From assembly GCF_012979275.1 (NCBI RefSeq), contig NZ_JABASZ010000036.1, forward strand, positions 1 through 64,000: a stretch of 64,000 nt of DNA, read 5' to 3'. Made by a program: the position numbers and the translations under genes. How positions within the stretch are numbered: the first letter of the stretch is position 1; each line of letters begins with the position of its first letter. The notes beneath the pieces are model-generated. The model worked only from the letters and a program-made list of their open reading frames with translations. It searched no databases and had not been told where the DNA came from. This stretch comes from Pseudopontixanthobacter vadosimaris (lineage in GTDB: Bacteria; Pseudomonadota; Alphaproteobacteria; Sphingomonadales; Sphingomonadaceae). This document shows positions 20,312-30,813 of this stretch, piece after piece.

Positions 20312-20605
20312 ATGCCGAAACGTATTCTGATCGGGACGGTAACGTCCGACAAGACCGACAAGACCGTGACCGTGCTGGTCGAACGAAAGGTGAAGCACCC
20401 GCTGTACGGGAAGATCATCCGTCGTTCCAAGAAGTACCACGCGCACGACGAAGGCAATGAATTCACGATGGGCGATACCGTCCGCATCGAGGAAACCAAG
20501 CCGATCTCGAAGACCAAGACCTGGCGCGTCATCGACCGGGTGCAGGCCAGCAAGGGTCAGGCCGTCGACGCCGACCTTGAAGTCGGAGCTGCCACCCCCA
20601 ACTGA
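20312..20605 (+). CDS. rpsQ: 30S ribosomal protein S17
   Basis: A 97-residue S17 ([42 protein letters not shown] pattern) of the OB fold, binding 16S rRNA helix 11. It is somewhat longer than in E. coli because of a C-terminal tail. An AAGGA site precedes the start. Confidence 0.96.
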   Translation: MPKRILIGTVTSDKTDKTVTVLVERKVKHPLYGKIIRRSKKYHAHDEGNEFTMGDTVRIEETKPISKTKTWRVIDRVQASKGQAVDADLEVGAATPN

Positions 20606-20683
20606 GGGGTCCGGCCGAACGACACCGTGTTTTTTGGAACTGCCGGGCGGGACTCGGCAAGCCACTAGGAAGGAAACGCATCG

Positions 20684-21052
20684 ATGATCCAGATGCAGTC
20701 AAATCTAGACGTTGCCGATAATAGCGGCGCGAAGCGCGTTCAGTGCATCAAGGTACTGGGCGGGTCGAAGCGCCGGACGGCCAGCGTCGGCGACGTGATC
20801 GTCGTCTCGGTGAAGGAGGCGCAGCCACGCGCACGCGTCAAGAAGGGCGACGTTCATCGCGCCGTGATCGTTCGTACCCGCAAGGACGTGCGCCGCCCCG
20901 ATGGCAGCGTGATCCGCTTTGACGGCAATGCGGCCGTTCTTGTTAACAAGAACGAAGAGCCGATCGGCACCCGCATTTTTGGCCCCGTGGTCCGCGAATT
21001 GCGCGGCCGCGGCTTCATGAAGATTATCAGCCTTGCTCCGGAGGTGCTCTAA
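20684..21052 (+). CDS. rplN: 50S ribosomal protein L14
   Basis: A 122-residue L14 ([31 protein letters not shown]), part of the inter-subunit bridge and target of RsfS. An AAGGA site precedes it. It opens the spc part of the cluster, after a 78-base spacer from rpsQ with no visible terminator. Confidence 0.97.
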   Translation: MIQMQSNLDVADNSGAKRVQCIKVLGGSKRRTASVGDVIVVSVKEAQPRARVKKGDVHRAVIVRTRKDVRRPDGSVIRFDGNAAVLVNKNEEPIGTRIFGPVVRELRGRGFMKIISLAPEVL

Positions 21053-21372
21053 TGGCTTCCGCTAAGATCAAGAAGGGTGACACTGTCGTTATCCTGTCCG
21101 GCAAGGACAAGGGCGAGACCGGCAAGGTTCGCACGATCATGCCGAAGGACGGCAAGGTGATCGTCGAGGGGATCAACATGATCTCCCGCCACCGCAAGCC
21201 TGACCAGGCCAATCCGCAGGGCGGCATCGATCGCCGCGAAGCCGCAATGCATCTTTCCAAGGTCGCGGTTGCCGATCCCAAGGATGGCAAGCCAACCCGC
21301 GTGCGTTTCGAGGAACGCGACGGAAAGAAAATTCGTGTAGCCGTGAAATCCGGAGAGACGATCGATGGCTGA
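21052..21372 (+). CDS. rplX: 50S ribosomal protein L24
   Basis: A 106-residue L24, an early 50S assembly protein with a KOW motif ([21 protein letters not shown]). It starts on the last base of the rplN stop and overlaps rplE by eight bases, so the three are translationally linked. Confidence 0.96.
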   Translation: MASAKIKKGDTVVILSGKDKGETGKVRTIMPKDGKVIVEGINMISRHRKPDQANPQGGIDRREAAMHLSKVAVADPKDGKPTRVRFEERDGKKIRVAVKSGETIDG

Positions 21373-21943
21373 TTATACGCCCCGCATGAAAAAGCGTTTT
21401 GACGACGAGATCGTCAAGGCGATGACCGAGAAGTTCGGCTACAAGAACCGGCTCGAAGTCCCGCAGCTTCAGAAGATCACCTTGAACATGGGTGTCGGTG
21501 AAGCCAGCCAGGACAAGAAGAAAGTCCAGACGGCGGCTGAAGAGATGGCGCTTATTGCCGGCCAGAAGCCGGTAATCACCAAGGCGAAGAAATCCATCGC
21601 TCAGTTCAAGCTGCGCGAGGGTATGCCCATCGGTGCGAAGGTGACTCTGCGCCGGGAACGCATGTATGAGTTCCTTGACCGCCTCATCACCGTAGCGATG
21701 CCGCGTATCCGCGACTTTCGTGGCCTGAATCCGCGTTCCTTCGATGGCCGTGGCAATTACGCCATGGGGCTGAAGGAGCAGATCGTCTTTCCCGAAATCT
21801 CGTACGACAAGATCGATACGGTGAGGGGCATGGACATCATCGTTACCACCACGGCGAAGACCGACGAAGAGGCGCGTGAATTGCTGCGTCTGTTCGGTTT
21901 CCCGTTCCCGGCTGAACAGTCGGAAGAGAAGGAAGCGGCATGA
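21365..21943 (+). CDS. rplE: 50S ribosomal protein L5
   Basis: A 192-residue L5, which binds 5S rRNA. Motifs: [49 protein letters not shown] and [27 protein letters not shown] Glu-rich tail extends the end. Confidence 0.97.
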   Translation: MADYTPRMKKRFDDEIVKAMTEKFGYKNRLEVPQLQKITLNMGVGEASQDKKKVQTAAEEMALIAGQKPVITKAKKSIAQFKLREGMPIGAKVTLRRERMYEFLDRLITVAMPRIRDFRGLNPRSFDGRGNYAMGLKEQIVFPEISYDKIDTVRGMDIIVTTTAKTDEEARELLRLFGFPFPAEQSEEKEAA

Positions 21944-21970
21944 GCCGCTTAATGGAGAGAGCTTAAGTCC

Positions 21971-22276
21971 ATGGCGAAACTGAGTTCCATAAACAAGAAC
22001 GAGAAGCGCAAGCAGCTCGTGAAGAAATATGCGGCGAAATACACGAAGCTGAAAGCCATTGCCGATGATACCTCGCTTGATGAGGGTGAACGTCTGATTG
22101 CGCGCCTGAAGCTTGCCGAAATTCCTCGCAATGCAAACCCCACCCGTGTGCGCAACCGCTGCACCACGACCGGCCGTCCGCGCGGCTACTACCGCAAGTT
22201 CGGGCTTAACCGCATCGAACTCCGCAATCTTGCCAACAAAGGCATGATTCCGGGCGTGACCAAGTCCAGCTGGTGA
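21971..22276 (+). CDS. rpsN: 30S ribosomal protein S14
   Basis: A 101-residue, zinc-independent S14: the C-x2-C pairs of short S14 are absent. It ends in [47 protein letters not shown] site precedes the ATG. Confidence 0.96.
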   Translation: MAKLSSINKNEKRKQLVKKYAAKYTKLKAIADDTSLDEGERLIARLKLAEIPRNANPTRVRNRCTTTGRPRGYYRKFGLNRIELRNLANKGMIPGVTKSSW

Positions 22277-22287
22277 GGATCTGACGA

Positions 22288-22683
22288 ATGGCTATGACCG
22301 ATCCCCTGGGTGACATGCTCACCCGCATCCGCAACGGCCAGCGCGCGAAGAAGGACTCCGTCCTTTCGCCCGCTTCCAAGCTGCGCGCCAATGTTCTCGA
22401 AGTCCTCCAGCGCGAAGGTTATATTCGCGGTTACTCGGAAGATGCGAGCGGCAAGCATCCGGCGCTGCGGATCGAACTGAAATATTTCGAAGGCGAGCCT
22501 GCGATCAAGCACGTTGCCCGCGTTTCGAAGCCTGGCCGCCGCGTGTATTCGGGCAGCAAGGAACTGCCGACGATCCGTAACGGCCTCGGCATTACCATCG
22601 TGTCGACGCCTCGTGGGGTGCTTTCGGATAACGAAGCGCGCGGCGAGAATGTCGGCGGCGAAGTGCTGGCGGAGGTATTCTGA
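22288..22683 (+). CDS. rpsH: 30S ribosomal protein S8
   Basis: A 131-residue S8 ([20 protein letters not shown]), which in E. coli represses the spc operon. The C-terminal [20 protein letters not shown] segment is intact. Either ATG 22288 or the ATG two codons later may be used. Confidence 0.96.
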   Translation: MAMTDPLGDMLTRIRNGQRAKKDSVLSPASKLRANVLEVLQREGYIRGYSEDASGKHPALRIELKYFEGEPAIKHVARVSKPGRRVYSGSKELPTIRNGLGITIVSTPRGVLSDNEARGENVGGEVLAEVF

Positions 22684-23216
22684 TGAGCCGCATCGGCAAG
22701 AAATCGGTAGCGATCCCGAGCGGTGTAACTGCCAAGATCGAAAGCAAAACGCTGACGGTGCAGGGGCCGAAGGGCACTCTGTCCATGGGTCTCGTCGACG
22801 ATATCGCCTATGCGGTCGAGAATGACGAAATCAGCATCAAGCCTGCGAATGACAGCCGCAAGGCGCGTGATTTCTGGGGCATGCAGCGGACGCTGGTCTC
22901 CAATCTGGTCGAGGGCGTAACCGAGGGTTATACCAAGGTGCTCGAGATCAACGGTGTCGGTTACCGCGCCCAGGCGCAGGGCCGCAAGCTCAAGCTTCAG
23001 CTTGGCTACAGCCATGATGTCGATCTCCATGTGCCTGAAGGTGTTGAGGTCAAAACCCCCGATCAGACCACGATCGAGATCAGCGGCATCGACAAACAGG
23101 CCGTTGGGCAGTTCGCTGCGGAAGTCCGCAGCTGGCGAAAGCCGGAACCCTATAAGGGCAAAGGGATCAAGTATCGCGGCGAGTATATCTTCCGCAAGGA
23201 AGGGAAGAAGAAGTAA
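22683..23216 (+). CDS. rplF: 50S ribosomal protein L6
   Basis: A 177-residue L6 ([31 protein letters not shown]) at the base of the GTPase-associated region. The C-terminal [27 protein letters not shown] is typical. It starts on the last base of the rpsH stop. Confidence 0.97.
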   Translation: MSRIGKKSVAIPSGVTAKIESKTLTVQGPKGTLSMGLVDDIAYAVENDEISIKPANDSRKARDFWGMQRTLVSNLVEGVTEGYTKVLEINGVGYRAQAQGRKLKLQLGYSHDVDLHVPEGVEVKTPDQTTIEISGIDKQAVGQFAAEVRSWRKPEPYKGKGIKYRGEYIFRKEGKKK

Positions 23217-23217
23217 G

Positions 23218-23562
23218 ATGGCCAAACTTTCTCTTTTCGAGCGCCGCCGCCGACGTGTCCGTACCGCGCTGAAGAGCCGGTCGGGAACTCGCCCGCGCCT
23301 TTCGGTTCACCGCACGGGTCAGCATATCTATGCGCAGATCATCAGCGATGCGGAAGGCCGGACGCTTGCTGCTGCCTCCTCGCTGGGTGCCGATAAGTCC
23401 GGTGCCAATGTCGAAGCCGCCAGCCAGGTGGGCAAGGATATTGCCGCAGCTGCGAAAAAGGCGGGCGTTACGACTGTCGTGTTCGATCGCGGTGGTTTCC
23501 TTTTCCATGGCCGCGTCAAGGCGCTGGCCGATGCCGCCCGCGAAGGCGGGCTGGAGTTCTGA
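23218..23562 (+). CDS. rplR: 50S ribosomal protein L18
   Basis: A 114-residue L18 that binds 5S rRNA ([30 protein letters not shown] and [26 protein letters not shown]). ATG 23218 begins one base after the rplF stop; longer in-frame openings within rplF are shadows. Confidence 0.96.
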   Translation: MAKLSLFERRRRRVRTALKSRSGTRPRLSVHRTGQHIYAQIISDAEGRTLAAASSLGADKSGANVEAASQVGKDIAAAAKKAGVTTVVFDRGGFLFHGRVKALADAAREGGLEF

Positions 23563-23564
23563 TT

Positions 23565-24386
23565 ATGGCTGAAGAAAACAAGCCCGAAAATGCCGCGAAC
23601 ACGCCTGCTGTCGCAGAAACCGAACACGCGGTGACCCCGCAGCCCAAGGTTGACAACGCCGGGGCTACACCGACTCCGACTGTTGCCCCTACGGAAGCGT
23701 TCGAGAACCAGTCGCCCGCTGCCGGCGATCCTTCGCAGCCGCGCAACCAGCGCAATTCACGTGGTGCTGGCGGCCGTGACGGCGGACGCGATGGTGGCCG
23801 TGGTCGCGGTCGCGGACGAGACGATCGTCGCGGTGGTCGCCAGGAAGAAGATGACGGCATTATCGAAAAGCTGGTGCACATCAACCGCGTTTCAAAGACG
23901 GTGAAGGGCGGCAAGCGCTTCGGTTTCGCTGCACTTGTCGTGGTCGGCGACGGTACAGGTCGCGTTGGTTTCGGCAAGGGCAAGGCCCGCGAAGTGCCGG
24001 AAGCGATCACCAAGGCAACGGCTGCGGCCCGCAAGAAGATGGTCCGTGTTCCCCTGAAGGAAGGTCGCACTCTGCATCATGACGGCAACGGGCATTTCGG
24101 TGCGGGCAGGGTCACCCTGCGTACGGCCCCTCCGGGGACCGGCATTATTGCCGGCGGCCCGATGCGTGCAGTGTTCGAGAGCCTTGGCGTTTCGGATGTG
24201 GTGACGAAATCGGTAGGCACCTCGAATCCCTACAACATGATCCGGGCTACTTTCGATGCTCTGGTCAATCAGACATCGCCAAAATCCGTTGCCCAGCGCC
24301 GCGGTAAGAAAATTGCTGACCTGCTGGGACGAGGCGGGTCCAATGATGCGGAGGCGGAAGCAGAAGCGGCCGCGGTTACGGAGTAA
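23565..24386 (+). CDS. rpsE: 30S ribosomal protein S5 with RGG-rich N-terminal extension
   Basis: A 273-residue S5, about 100 longer than E. coli S5. The conserved core begins near residue 97 ([25 protein letters not shown]) and includes [21 protein letters not shown] and GSSNPYN-type [16 protein letters not shown]. In front are about 60 residues rich in Ala, Pro, Thr and Glu, then an Arg/Gly/Asp tract with repeated GGRD and RGRG units (about 66-92), resembling RGG RNA-binding segments. An acidic Ala/Glu tail ends the protein. S5 works in decoding fidelity; the role of the extension is unknown. The start is fixed by the short spacing after rplR. Confidence 0.96.
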   Translation: MAEENKPENAANTPAVAETEHAVTPQPKVDNAGATPTPTVAPTEAFENQSPAAGDPSQPRNQRNSRGAGGRDGGRDGGRGRGRGRDDRRGGRQEEDDGIIEKLVHINRVSKTVKGGKRFGFAALVVVGDGTGRVGFGKGKAREVPEAITKATAAARKKMVRVPLKEGRTLHHDGNGHFGAGRVTLRTAPPGTGIIAGGPMRAVFESLGVSDVVTKSVGTSNPYNMIRATFDALVNQTSPKSVAQRRGKKIADLLGRGGSNDAEAEAEAAAVTE

Positions 24387-24391
24387 GCGAC

Positions 24392-24577
24392 ATGGCCAAG
24401 AACAGCACCATCAGGATCCGGCAGATCGGCTCGCCAATCCGCCGTCCCAAAGGCCAGCGCGAGACGCTGGTGGGTCTCGGGCTCAACAAGATGCACAAGA
24501 CTGTTGAACTACAGGATACACCCGAAGTCCGGGGCGCGATTGCGAAGCTTCCGCATCTCGTGCAGATTGTCGACTGA
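24392..24577 (+). CDS. rpmD: 50S ribosomal protein L30
   Basis: A 61-residue L30 ([34 protein letters not shown]). It is followed by a terminator-like hairpin instead of the usual immediate rplO. Confidence 0.96.
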   Translation: MAKNSTIRIRQIGSPIRRPKGQRETLVGLGLNKMHKTVELQDTPEVRGAIAKLPHLVQIVD

Positions 24578-25153
24578 TTGACCATCAACAAACCGAAACG
24601 CTCCGGGAATGAATTTCCGGGGCGTTTTGTCTGCCTTTTGCAGGTTTCGCAAAACGCAGATCAGAAGCATCGTCCTTGGCAAAGGGAGCCGTAAGACGGC
24701 AATTGATCCTGCCGCTCCGGGCGCCACGGGATGTGATGTACGGCATTAAGTCTGCTCGCCCCGCCATTTCGACCACTTATCTTCCTCAATATGCCTGACG
24801 CGATCATCTGCTCATGGCGCAGCCCGGTTGATCATGGCGCAGATGCAGCTCTGGTAGGAGCGGCTGCGACCAGCCAGTGCATATCGACGCGGTGTAGTCG
24901 ATCTTCGACCGCTTTACTGCGCAAATTCCGCTGCACCGTTATCTACACTGATGTCCGACAGGCTGGAGATGAGAATGATATACAGTGCCATCGTAGTGCA
25001 GGCCTGACGCCAATGTCTCTGGGCACGGCTGCCTTGAAGGCCCTTTCAGGTGGAAGGCGGGACAGGTGAAATGGGGGGTGACTCTGCGGCGCCTTGGCGC
25101 TAAAGGCCCTGCTTCACATCAGCGCGAACAAAAGCGAAAGCGAGTGCAATCTC
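24578..25153. other. 576-bp break in the spc operon between rpmD and rplO
   Basis: In most alphaproteobacteria rplO follows rpmD closely. Here 576 bases intervene with no convincing gene; the open frame at 24791-25069 has no recognisable domain. The stretch begins with a good terminator hairpin and holds a spaced direct repeat of tcatggcgcag at 24812 and 24832. A new promoter for rplO-secY-adk is expected but none stands out. Confidence 0.6.
24596..24629 (+). terminator. Terminator-like hairpin after rpmD
   Basis: A stem aacgctccgg / ccggggcgtt with one G-T pair, extendable inward over a tgaa loop, runs directly into tttt. It lies 18 bases after the rpmD stop and would separate rplO-secY from the upstream ribosomal genes unless read through. 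Confidence 0.7.
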
Positions 25154-25675
25154 ATGAATCTCAATGAACTCCACGACAATCCTGGCGCCCGCAAGAAGCG
25201 GATGCGCGTCGGACGCGGCATAGGCTCGGGCAAGGGTAAGACTTCCGGCCGCGGCCAGAAGGGGCAAAAGAGCCGTTCGGGCGTTGCTGTCAAGGGTTTC
25301 GAGGGCGGCCAGATGCCGCTCCACATGCGTCTCCCGAAGCGCGGTTTCAACAATCCTTTCGGCAAGGATTTCGCCGAAGTGAATGTAGGCATGATCCAGA
25401 AGTTCATCGACGCAGGCAAGCTCGACGCGAAGAACCCTATCGACCATGATGCATTGAAGGCCGCTGGCCTGGCTCGTGGCGGCAAGGATGGTGTTCGCCT
25501 TCTGAACAAGGGTGAGCTTTCCGCAGCAGTGACGTTGAAGGTGGCCGGAGCTTCCAAGCGCGCGATCGAAGCTGTCGACAAGGCAGGTGGTTCGGTCGAG
25601 GTGATTGTACCGCGGGTTACCGCCCAGGCGGAGCGGGTCGCAGCCAAGAAGGCCGGCAAGACCGCTTCCAAGTAA
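25154..25675 (+). CDS. rplO: 50S ribosomal protein L15
   Basis: A 173-residue L15 ([43 protein letters not shown] pattern), late 50S assembly. The [16 protein letters not shown] motif is intact. ATG 25154 fits the family start; the in-frame ATG at 25094 is rejected. The ribosome-binding site is weak. Confidence 0.96.
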   Translation: MNLNELHDNPGARKKRMRVGRGIGSGKGKTSGRGQKGQKSRSGVAVKGFEGGQMPLHMRLPKRGFNNPFGKDFAEVNVGMIQKFIDAGKLDAKNPIDHDALKAAGLARGGKDGVRLLNKGELSAAVTLKVAGASKRAIEAVDKAGGSVEVIVPRVTAQAERVAAKKAGKTASK

Positions 25676-25776
25676 TCAGCCGATCGGAGGGCGGGGGTTC
25701 GACAGCCGGGCCGCCGCCCCCTATCTATCCTGACCGAGGCGCAATTTCGGCGCGAAACCGGGACGATCACGTTAAA

Positions 25777-27141
25777 ATGGCATCACGCGCCGACAATATC
25801 GCCAGCAATATGAGTCTCGCCAACTTCTCCAAGGCGACGGAGCTCAAGAAGCGTATCTGGTTCACTATCGGAGCACTGATCGTGTTCCGGTTCCTCAGCT
25901 TCGTTCCGCTTCCCGGCGTTAATCCGCTCATCCTCGGATCGCTTTATGACAGTGCCCGGGGCGGCATCCTCGATCTGTTCAATACCTTCTCGGGCGGCAG
26001 TCTCGAGCGTATGAGCCTGATCGCTCTCGGCGTGATGCCGTATATCACCGCATCGATCGTCATCCAGCTTGCCGCATCGCTTCATCCGGCCCTCGCTGCG
26101 CTGAAAAAGGAAGGAGCGACCGGGCGGCAGAAGCTGAACCAGTACACCCGCTACGGCACTGTTTTCCTGACCGCCGTGCAGGGCTGGTTCCTCGCATCGG
26201 GGCTTGAAAGTTTCGGCGCCGCCAGCGGCATGCAGGCGGTGGTCGATCCCGGCATCATGTTCCGCATCGGCGCCGTCATCAGCCTGATCGGCGGTACCAT
26301 GTTCCTTCTCTGGCTCGGTGAACAGATCACGAGCCGGGGTATCGGTAATGGCGTGTCGCTCATCATCATGGCCGGCATCGTCGCACAATTCCCGACCTTT
26401 ACCGCAAATCTGTTCGAAGGGGGGCGCAGCGGCTCTATCAGTCCTGTCATCATCATCGGCTTCATCGTCATGGTCGTGATCCTGATCCTGTTCATCTGCT
26501 TCATGGAGCGGGCGCAGCGCCGGTTGCTGATCCAGTATCCGAAGCGCGCGAGCGCCCGGGGCATGATGCAGGCCGACCGTTCGCATCTGCCGCTCAAGCT
26601 CAACACGGCAGGCGTCATCCCGCCGATCTTCGCCAGTTCCCTCCTTCTGCTGCCGCTGACGATCAGTCAGTTCGCCGGCAATTCCATTGATCCGAGCACC
26701 ACGATGGGCGGGTTCATCAATTCGCTGAACTTCTACCTTCAGCATGGCCAGCCCATTTACATGACGCTGTATGCGGCCGGCATTATCTTCTTCTGTTTCT
26801 TCTACACCGCAGTCGTCTTCAATCCGGAAGAAACTGCCGAGAACCTCAAGAAGAACGGCGGGTTCATCCCTGGCATCCGGCCCGGCAAGCGGACGGCGGA
26901 TTACCTCGATTACGTCCTGACGCGGGTGACGGTGGTCGGTGCCATCTATCTCACCCTGGTCTGCGTCATCCCGGAATATATGATCGCCCAGACCGGCATA
27001 CCTCTGTTCCTTGGCGGAACGAGCCTGCTCATCGTCGTGAACGTCACGGTGGATACGATCAGCCAGATCCAGTCACATCTGCTGGCGCATCAATATGGCG
27101 ATCTGATCAAAAAGGCGAAACTGAAAGGCCGACTGCGCTAG
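25777..27141 (+). CDS. secY: Protein translocase subunit SecY
   Basis: A 454-residue, ten-helix channel subunit of the SecYEG translocon in the inner membrane. It has the plug-region segment LPGVNPLILGSLYDSARGGILDLFNTFSGGSLERMSLIALGVMPYITASI, and the C-terminal loop PGKRTADYLDYVLTRVTVVGA. It follows rplO by 101 bases and precedes adk. Confidence 0.97.
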   Translation: MASRADNIASNMSLANFSKATELKKRIWFTIGALIVFRFLSFVPLPGVNPLILGSLYDSARGGILDLFNTFSGGSLERMSLIALGVMPYITASIVIQLAASLHPALAALKKEGATGRQKLNQYTRYGTVFLTAVQGWFLASGLESFGAASGMQAVVDPGIMFRIGAVISLIGGTMFLLWLGEQITSRGIGNGVSLIIMAGIVAQFPTFTANLFEGGRSGSISPVIIIGFIVMVVILILFICFMERAQRRLLIQYPKRASARGMMQADRSHLPLKLNTAGVIPPIFASSLLLLPLTISQFAGNSIDPSTTMGGFINSLNFYLQHGQPIYMTLYAAGIIFFCFFYTAVVFNPEETAENLKKNGGFIPGIRPGKRTADYLDYVLTRVTVVGAIYLTLVCVIPEYMIAQTGIPLFLGGTSLLIVVNVTVDTISQIQSHLLAHQYGDLIKKAKLKGRLR

Positions 27142-27166
27142 GCGTAGCGGGATGGGGGACGCGGGC

Positions 27167-27811
27167 ATGAACATCATCCTTCTGGGGCCTCCCGGTGCGG
27201 GCAAGGGAACGCAGTCGCAGCGGCTCGTGGAGCATCACGGCATGCGGCAGCTTTCCACCGGCGACATGCTGCGAGCGGCGGTAAAGGCCGGCACACCCAT
27301 CGGGCTGAAAGCCAAAGCGGTCATGGAGCGGGGCGAACTTGTGTCCGACGCGATCGTGTCCGAACTCATCGATGCCGAACTGACCGCCATGGGATCGGAC
27401 GTCGGCGCGATCTTCGACGGCTATCCGCGCACGGCGGCGCAGGTGGAAGCCTTGGACGAGATCCTCGCCCGGCACGGCCGCGATCTCGATCATGTGATCG
27501 AGCTCGAAGTGGATGAGGATGCTCTGGTCGAGAGGATCAGCGGGCGATATTCCTGCGCGAATTGCGGCGCAAATTATCACGACGTCTTCAATCAGCCCGT
27601 GCGGAACGGCACATGCGACAAATGCGGGGCGCATGAATTCAAGCGGCGTCCCGATGACAATGAAGAAACCGTGCGGACGCGCATGCGTGAATATCGCGCC
27701 AAGACCACGCCTATCCTTCCCGGTTATGAAAGCCGCGGCCTTGTAAGCCGGGTCGATGGCATGGCGTCGATCAAGGAGGTGACCGCGGCCCTGGACGACT
27801 TGCTGAACTGA
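27167..27811 (+). CDS. adk: Adenylate kinase, zinc-LID type
   Basis: A 214-residue adenylate kinase interconverting ATP + AMP and 2 ADP. P loop: MNIILLGPPGAGKGTQ. AMP-binding: LSTGDMLRAAV; DGYPRTAAQ. The LID carries four cysteines (CANC...CDKC), the zinc-binding form. ATG 27167 follows a GGGGGA element; the upstream in-frame ATG at 27152 is less likely. The secY-adk arrangement is normal for the group. Confidence 0.97.
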   Translation: MNIILLGPPGAGKGTQSQRLVEHHGMRQLSTGDMLRAAVKAGTPIGLKAKAVMERGELVSDAIVSELIDAELTAMGSDVGAIFDGYPRTAAQVEALDEILARHGRDLDHVIELEVDEDALVERISGRYSCANCGANYHDVFNQPVRNGTCDKCGAHEFKRRPDDNEETVRTRMREYRAKTTPILPGYESRGLVSRVDGMASIKEVTAALDDLLN

Positions 27812-27861
27812 GCTCCTTTTTGCTGGTTCGCTGCACGCCGGCACAAATTGCCAGTGCGAGG

Positions 27862-27890
27862 TTGACGCCTTGCGCGAATCGCCATATGAG
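27862..27890 (+). promoter_or_regulatory. Sigma-70-type promoter for rpsM-rpsK-rpoA-rplQ
   Basis: TTGACG at 27862 and TATGAG at 27885 are separated by 17 bases, in the 256-base gap after adk. They would give the alpha operon its own promoter. Judged by eye only. Confidence 0.5.
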
Positions 27891-28067
27891 CCGGCCTCAT
27901 TCGAAGCGTTCGAGTAAGGTCCGGAGGGTAGGTTCCGAAAAGGTGTCTGCTTACCGGATATTTGCCATTCCGGATTGCTTGCAGCTTCGATGATATCAGC
28001 GATGAGATAGGAGCGCCTGTCCCCTGACAGGGCATCGGTGCGCTTCCTGTGGAGCATGGAGAAAAAA

Positions 28068-28436
28068 GTGGCTCGTATTGCCGGGGTAAACCTCCCCACG
28101 AACAAGCGCGTTATCATTGCGCTGACCTATATTCACGGGATCGGTCGCACGACCGCCGTGGATATTGCCAACAAGCTGGGAATCGATCACGCGGCGCGTA
28201 TCCAGGATCTGTCGGACGCCGAGATCCTGCAGATTCGCGAAACGATCGACAGCGACTATCAGGTCGAGGGTGATCTTCGCCGCAACACGGCGATGAATAT
28301 CAAGCGGCTGATGGATCTGCGGTCCTACCGCGGTCTGCGCCATCGCGCCGGTCTGCCGGTGCGCGGTCAGCGCACCCATACCAACGCTCGTACCCGCAAG
28401 GGCAAGGCCAAGCCGATCGCCGGCAAGAAGAAGTAA
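28068..28436 (+). CDS. rpsM: 30S ribosomal protein S13, GTG start
   Basis: A 122-residue S13 of the 30S head, contacting both subunits and the P-site tRNA. The family start is (M)[14 protein letters not shown], which here begins at GTG 28068, six bases after a GGAG site. The in-frame ATG at 28056 would have its GGAG only one base away and adds MEKK. The C-terminal [34 protein letters not shown] is intact. Confidence 0.95.
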   Translation: MARIAGVNLPTNKRVIIALTYIHGIGRTTAVDIANKLGIDHAARIQDLSDAEILQIRETIDSDYQVEGDLRRNTAMNIKRLMDLRSYRGLRHRAGLPVRGQRTHTNARTRKGKAKPIAGKKK

Positions 28437-28503
28437 GTACGGCTCCGGCCACTGACGGCCTGCTGCTGCTTACCCGAACTTCTTTCAAGACAGGATACGA
28501 ACC

Positions 28504-28893
28504 ATGGCACGCGAACCCCAGCGCATTCGGCGCCGCGAGCGGAAAAACATTTCCAGCGGCGTTGCGCATGTAAACGCCAGTTTCAATAATACGATGATTA
28601 CCATTACCGATGCCCAGGGCAATGCGATCAGCTGGTCCAGCGCAGGGATGATGGGCTTCAAGGGTAGCCGGAAGTCGACGCCCTACGCCGCTCAGGTGGC
28701 GGCCGACGATGCAGGCAAGAAGGCTGCCGAACACGGCGTCCGTACGCTGGAAGTCGAAGTCAAGGGGCCAGGGTCTGGCCGTGAAAGTGCGCTGCGCGCG
28801 TTGCAGGCGGTGGGCTTCACCATCACTTCGATCCGGGACGTTACGCCGATCCCGCACAATGGCGTACGTCCGTCGAAGCGCCGCCGCGTCTGA
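28504..28893 (+). CDS. rpsK: 30S ribosomal protein S11
   Basis: A 129-residue S11 of the 30S platform ([50 protein letters not shown] pattern, and the [20 protein letters not shown] end). An AGGA site precedes the ATG. Confidence 0.97.
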   Translation: MAREPQRIRRRERKNISSGVAHVNASFNNTMITITDAQGNAISWSSAGMMGFKGSRKSTPYAAQVAADDAGKKAAEHGVRTLEVEVKGPGSGRESALRALQAVGFTITSIRDVTPIPHNGVRPSKRRRV

Positions 28894-29004
28894 TCCTGCC
28901 CGGCGGCCCGGCCATGCCAGGCGCGCCAACTCCTCAAGGGGCCGGTCAGAACGAGTGTTCCGCTCGAGGCCGGCTCCGCCCGTATCTGAACCTAGGGGAA
29001 ATCC

Positions 29005-30060
29005 ATGTCCGTCAATATGAAGAACTGGCAGGAACTCAAGAAACCCAATGGCCTCGAGGTCAAGGAAAGCGGCGACAAGAGCCGCAAGGCGACCTTCGTC
29101 GCGGAGCCGCTGGAGCGCGGTTTCGGCCTGACGCTGGGCAACGCGTTGCGCCGCGTGCTGCTGTCCAGCTTGCAGGGCGCGGCCATCACGTCCATCAAGG
29201 CAGAGAACGTCCTCCACGAATTTTCCAGCCTGGCGGGCGTTCGTGAAGATGTGACCGACATCGTGCTGAATGTGAAGCAGATCGCCCTGAAAATGGAAGG
29301 CGAAGGCCCCAAGCGTCTGCAGCTGTCCGTCACCGGGCCTGGTGAAGTGAAAGCGGGCGATATTGCTGTTTCCGGCGATATCGAGGTCATGAACAAGAAC
29401 CTCGTCATCTGCCATCTCGACGAAGGCGCTTCGCTGAACATGGAACTGACGGCGGATATCGGCAAGGGCTACGTTCCTGCCGTTCAGAACCGCCCTGTCG
29501 ATGCTCCGATCGGGCTCATCCCTGTCGATTCATTATACTCGCCGATCCGGCAGGTCAGCTACAAGGTCGAAAATGCCCGCGTTGGACAGGAACTCGATTA
29601 TGACAAGCTGAGCCTGACGGTCGAAACCGACGGCACGGTTACTCCCGACGATGCCGTGGCCTACGCCGCGCGCATCCTGCAGGACCAGCTTTCCCTTTTC
29701 GTGCATTTTGAGGAAGGCGTTCCGCAGCCGAGCAGCGCGATGATCGGCGTGGCCGCGCAACCGGAAGAAAGCGATGCCAACCAGCTCAACCGCTATCTGC
29801 TCAAGAAGGTGGACGAGTTGGAACTCAGCGTCCGTTCGGCCAATTGCCTCAAGAACGACAACATCATCTATATTGGCGATCTGGTACAGAAGACCGAGGC
29901 GGAAATGCTGCGAACGCCGAACTTCGGCCGCAAGTCGCTGAACGAGATCAAGGAGGTTCTCTCCAGCATGGGCCTGCGCCTCGGGATGGACATTCCGGGC
30001 TGGCCGCCGGAGAATATCGAGGAAATGGCCAAGAAGCTCGAACAGGAACTTCTCGGCTGA
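29005..30060 (+). CDS. rpoA: RNA polymerase alpha subunit
   Basis: A 351-residue alpha subunit. The N-terminal domain ([29 protein letters not shown]) drives assembly of RNA polymerase. The C-terminal domain ([48 protein letters not shown]) contacts UP elements and activators. ATG 29005 follows GGGGA; a second ATG at 29017 is in frame. Confidence 0.97.
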   Translation: MSVNMKNWQELKKPNGLEVKESGDKSRKATFVAEPLERGFGLTLGNALRRVLLSSLQGAAITSIKAENVLHEFSSLAGVREDVTDIVLNVKQIALKMEGEGPKRLQLSVTGPGEVKAGDIAVSGDIEVMNKNLVICHLDEGASLNMELTADIGKGYVPAVQNRPVDAPIGLIPVDSLYSPIRQVSYKVENARVGQELDYDKLSLTVETDGTVTPDDAVAYAARILQDQLSLFVHFEEGVPQPSSAMIGVAAQPEESDANQLNRYLLKKVDELELSVRSANCLKNDNIIYIGDLVQKTEAEMLRTPNFGRKSLNEIKEVLSSMGLRLGMDIPGWPPENIEEMAKKLEQELLG

Positions 30061-30140
30061 ACGGGTCGGGGCGGCGCACCCGCAAGCGCCGCCAGTACCG
30101 GGCTACCTGATACGGGCCCCTTACGAACGGAGTACAGAAT

Positions 30141-30566
30141 ATGCGTCACGGTATCTCGCAACGTAAACTCAGCCGCAAATCGGGTCATCGCAAGGCCTTG
30201 TTCCGCAACATGGCCGGTGCGCTGATCAAGCATGAACAGATCAAGACCACATTGCCGAAGGCGAAGGAACTGCGCCCCTATATCGAAAAGCTGATCACGC
30301 TGGCGAAGCGCGGCGGATTGTCGAACCGTCGCCTCGCTGCCGGACGTCTGCTCGACGATGCCCAGGCGCGCAAACTGTTCGAGGTTCTGGCTGACCGATA
30401 TTCGGATCGTGAAGGTGGCTACACCCGCATCATCAAGGCCGGCTATCGCGCCGGTGACGCGTCGCAGATGGCTATTATCGAACTGGTAGACCGCGATGTC
30501 GATGCCAAGGGGCAGGACAGTGGTCCGGTCATGAACCAGGACGAGGAAGAATTCGAAGCGGCCTGA
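30141..30566 (+). CDS. rplQ: 50S ribosomal protein L17
   Basis: A 141-residue L17 ([45 protein letters not shown] pattern), last gene of the alpha operon. GGAG precedes the start and a strong terminator follows the stop. Confidence 0.97.
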   Translation: MRHGISQRKLSRKSGHRKALFRNMAGALIKHEQIKTTLPKAKELRPYIEKLITLAKRGGLSNRRLAAGRLLDDAQARKLFEVLADRYSDREGGYTRIIKAGYRAGDASQMAIIELVDRDVDAKGQDSGPVMNQDEEEFEAA

Positions 30567-30592
30567 GCATACTGTCACAGGAACACCGAGTG

Positions 30593-30625
30593 GGCCGGCG
30601 GATCGAGTTCCGCCGGCCTTTTTTT
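30593..30625 (+). terminator. Terminator of the alpha operon
   Basis: A perfect 10-bp stem (ggccggcgga / tccgccggcc) with a six-base loop is followed by seven T. It lies 27 bases past rplQ. Confidence 0.92.
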
Positions 30626-30813
30626 GGGAAGCTGTCGGGGAGTGCCGGGCATTCTGCCAGCCCTTCCGCCTTTCAAGCGCGTTCTGTTCACAAAATAGCA
30701 GTATTATATGAACCTTTTTTGACAGCGCAATTCAGCGTTACCAAATTCCGTCTGGGGTAGAACCTTGTCATGATCGCCGCCCTCCATAGCGGTGCTAACG
30801 AAAGGTTTGTACG

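Noticed and set aside
24791-25069. 92-residue open frame in the rpmD-rplO gap
   Set aside because: No ribosome-binding site, no domain and unusual composition; probably chance.
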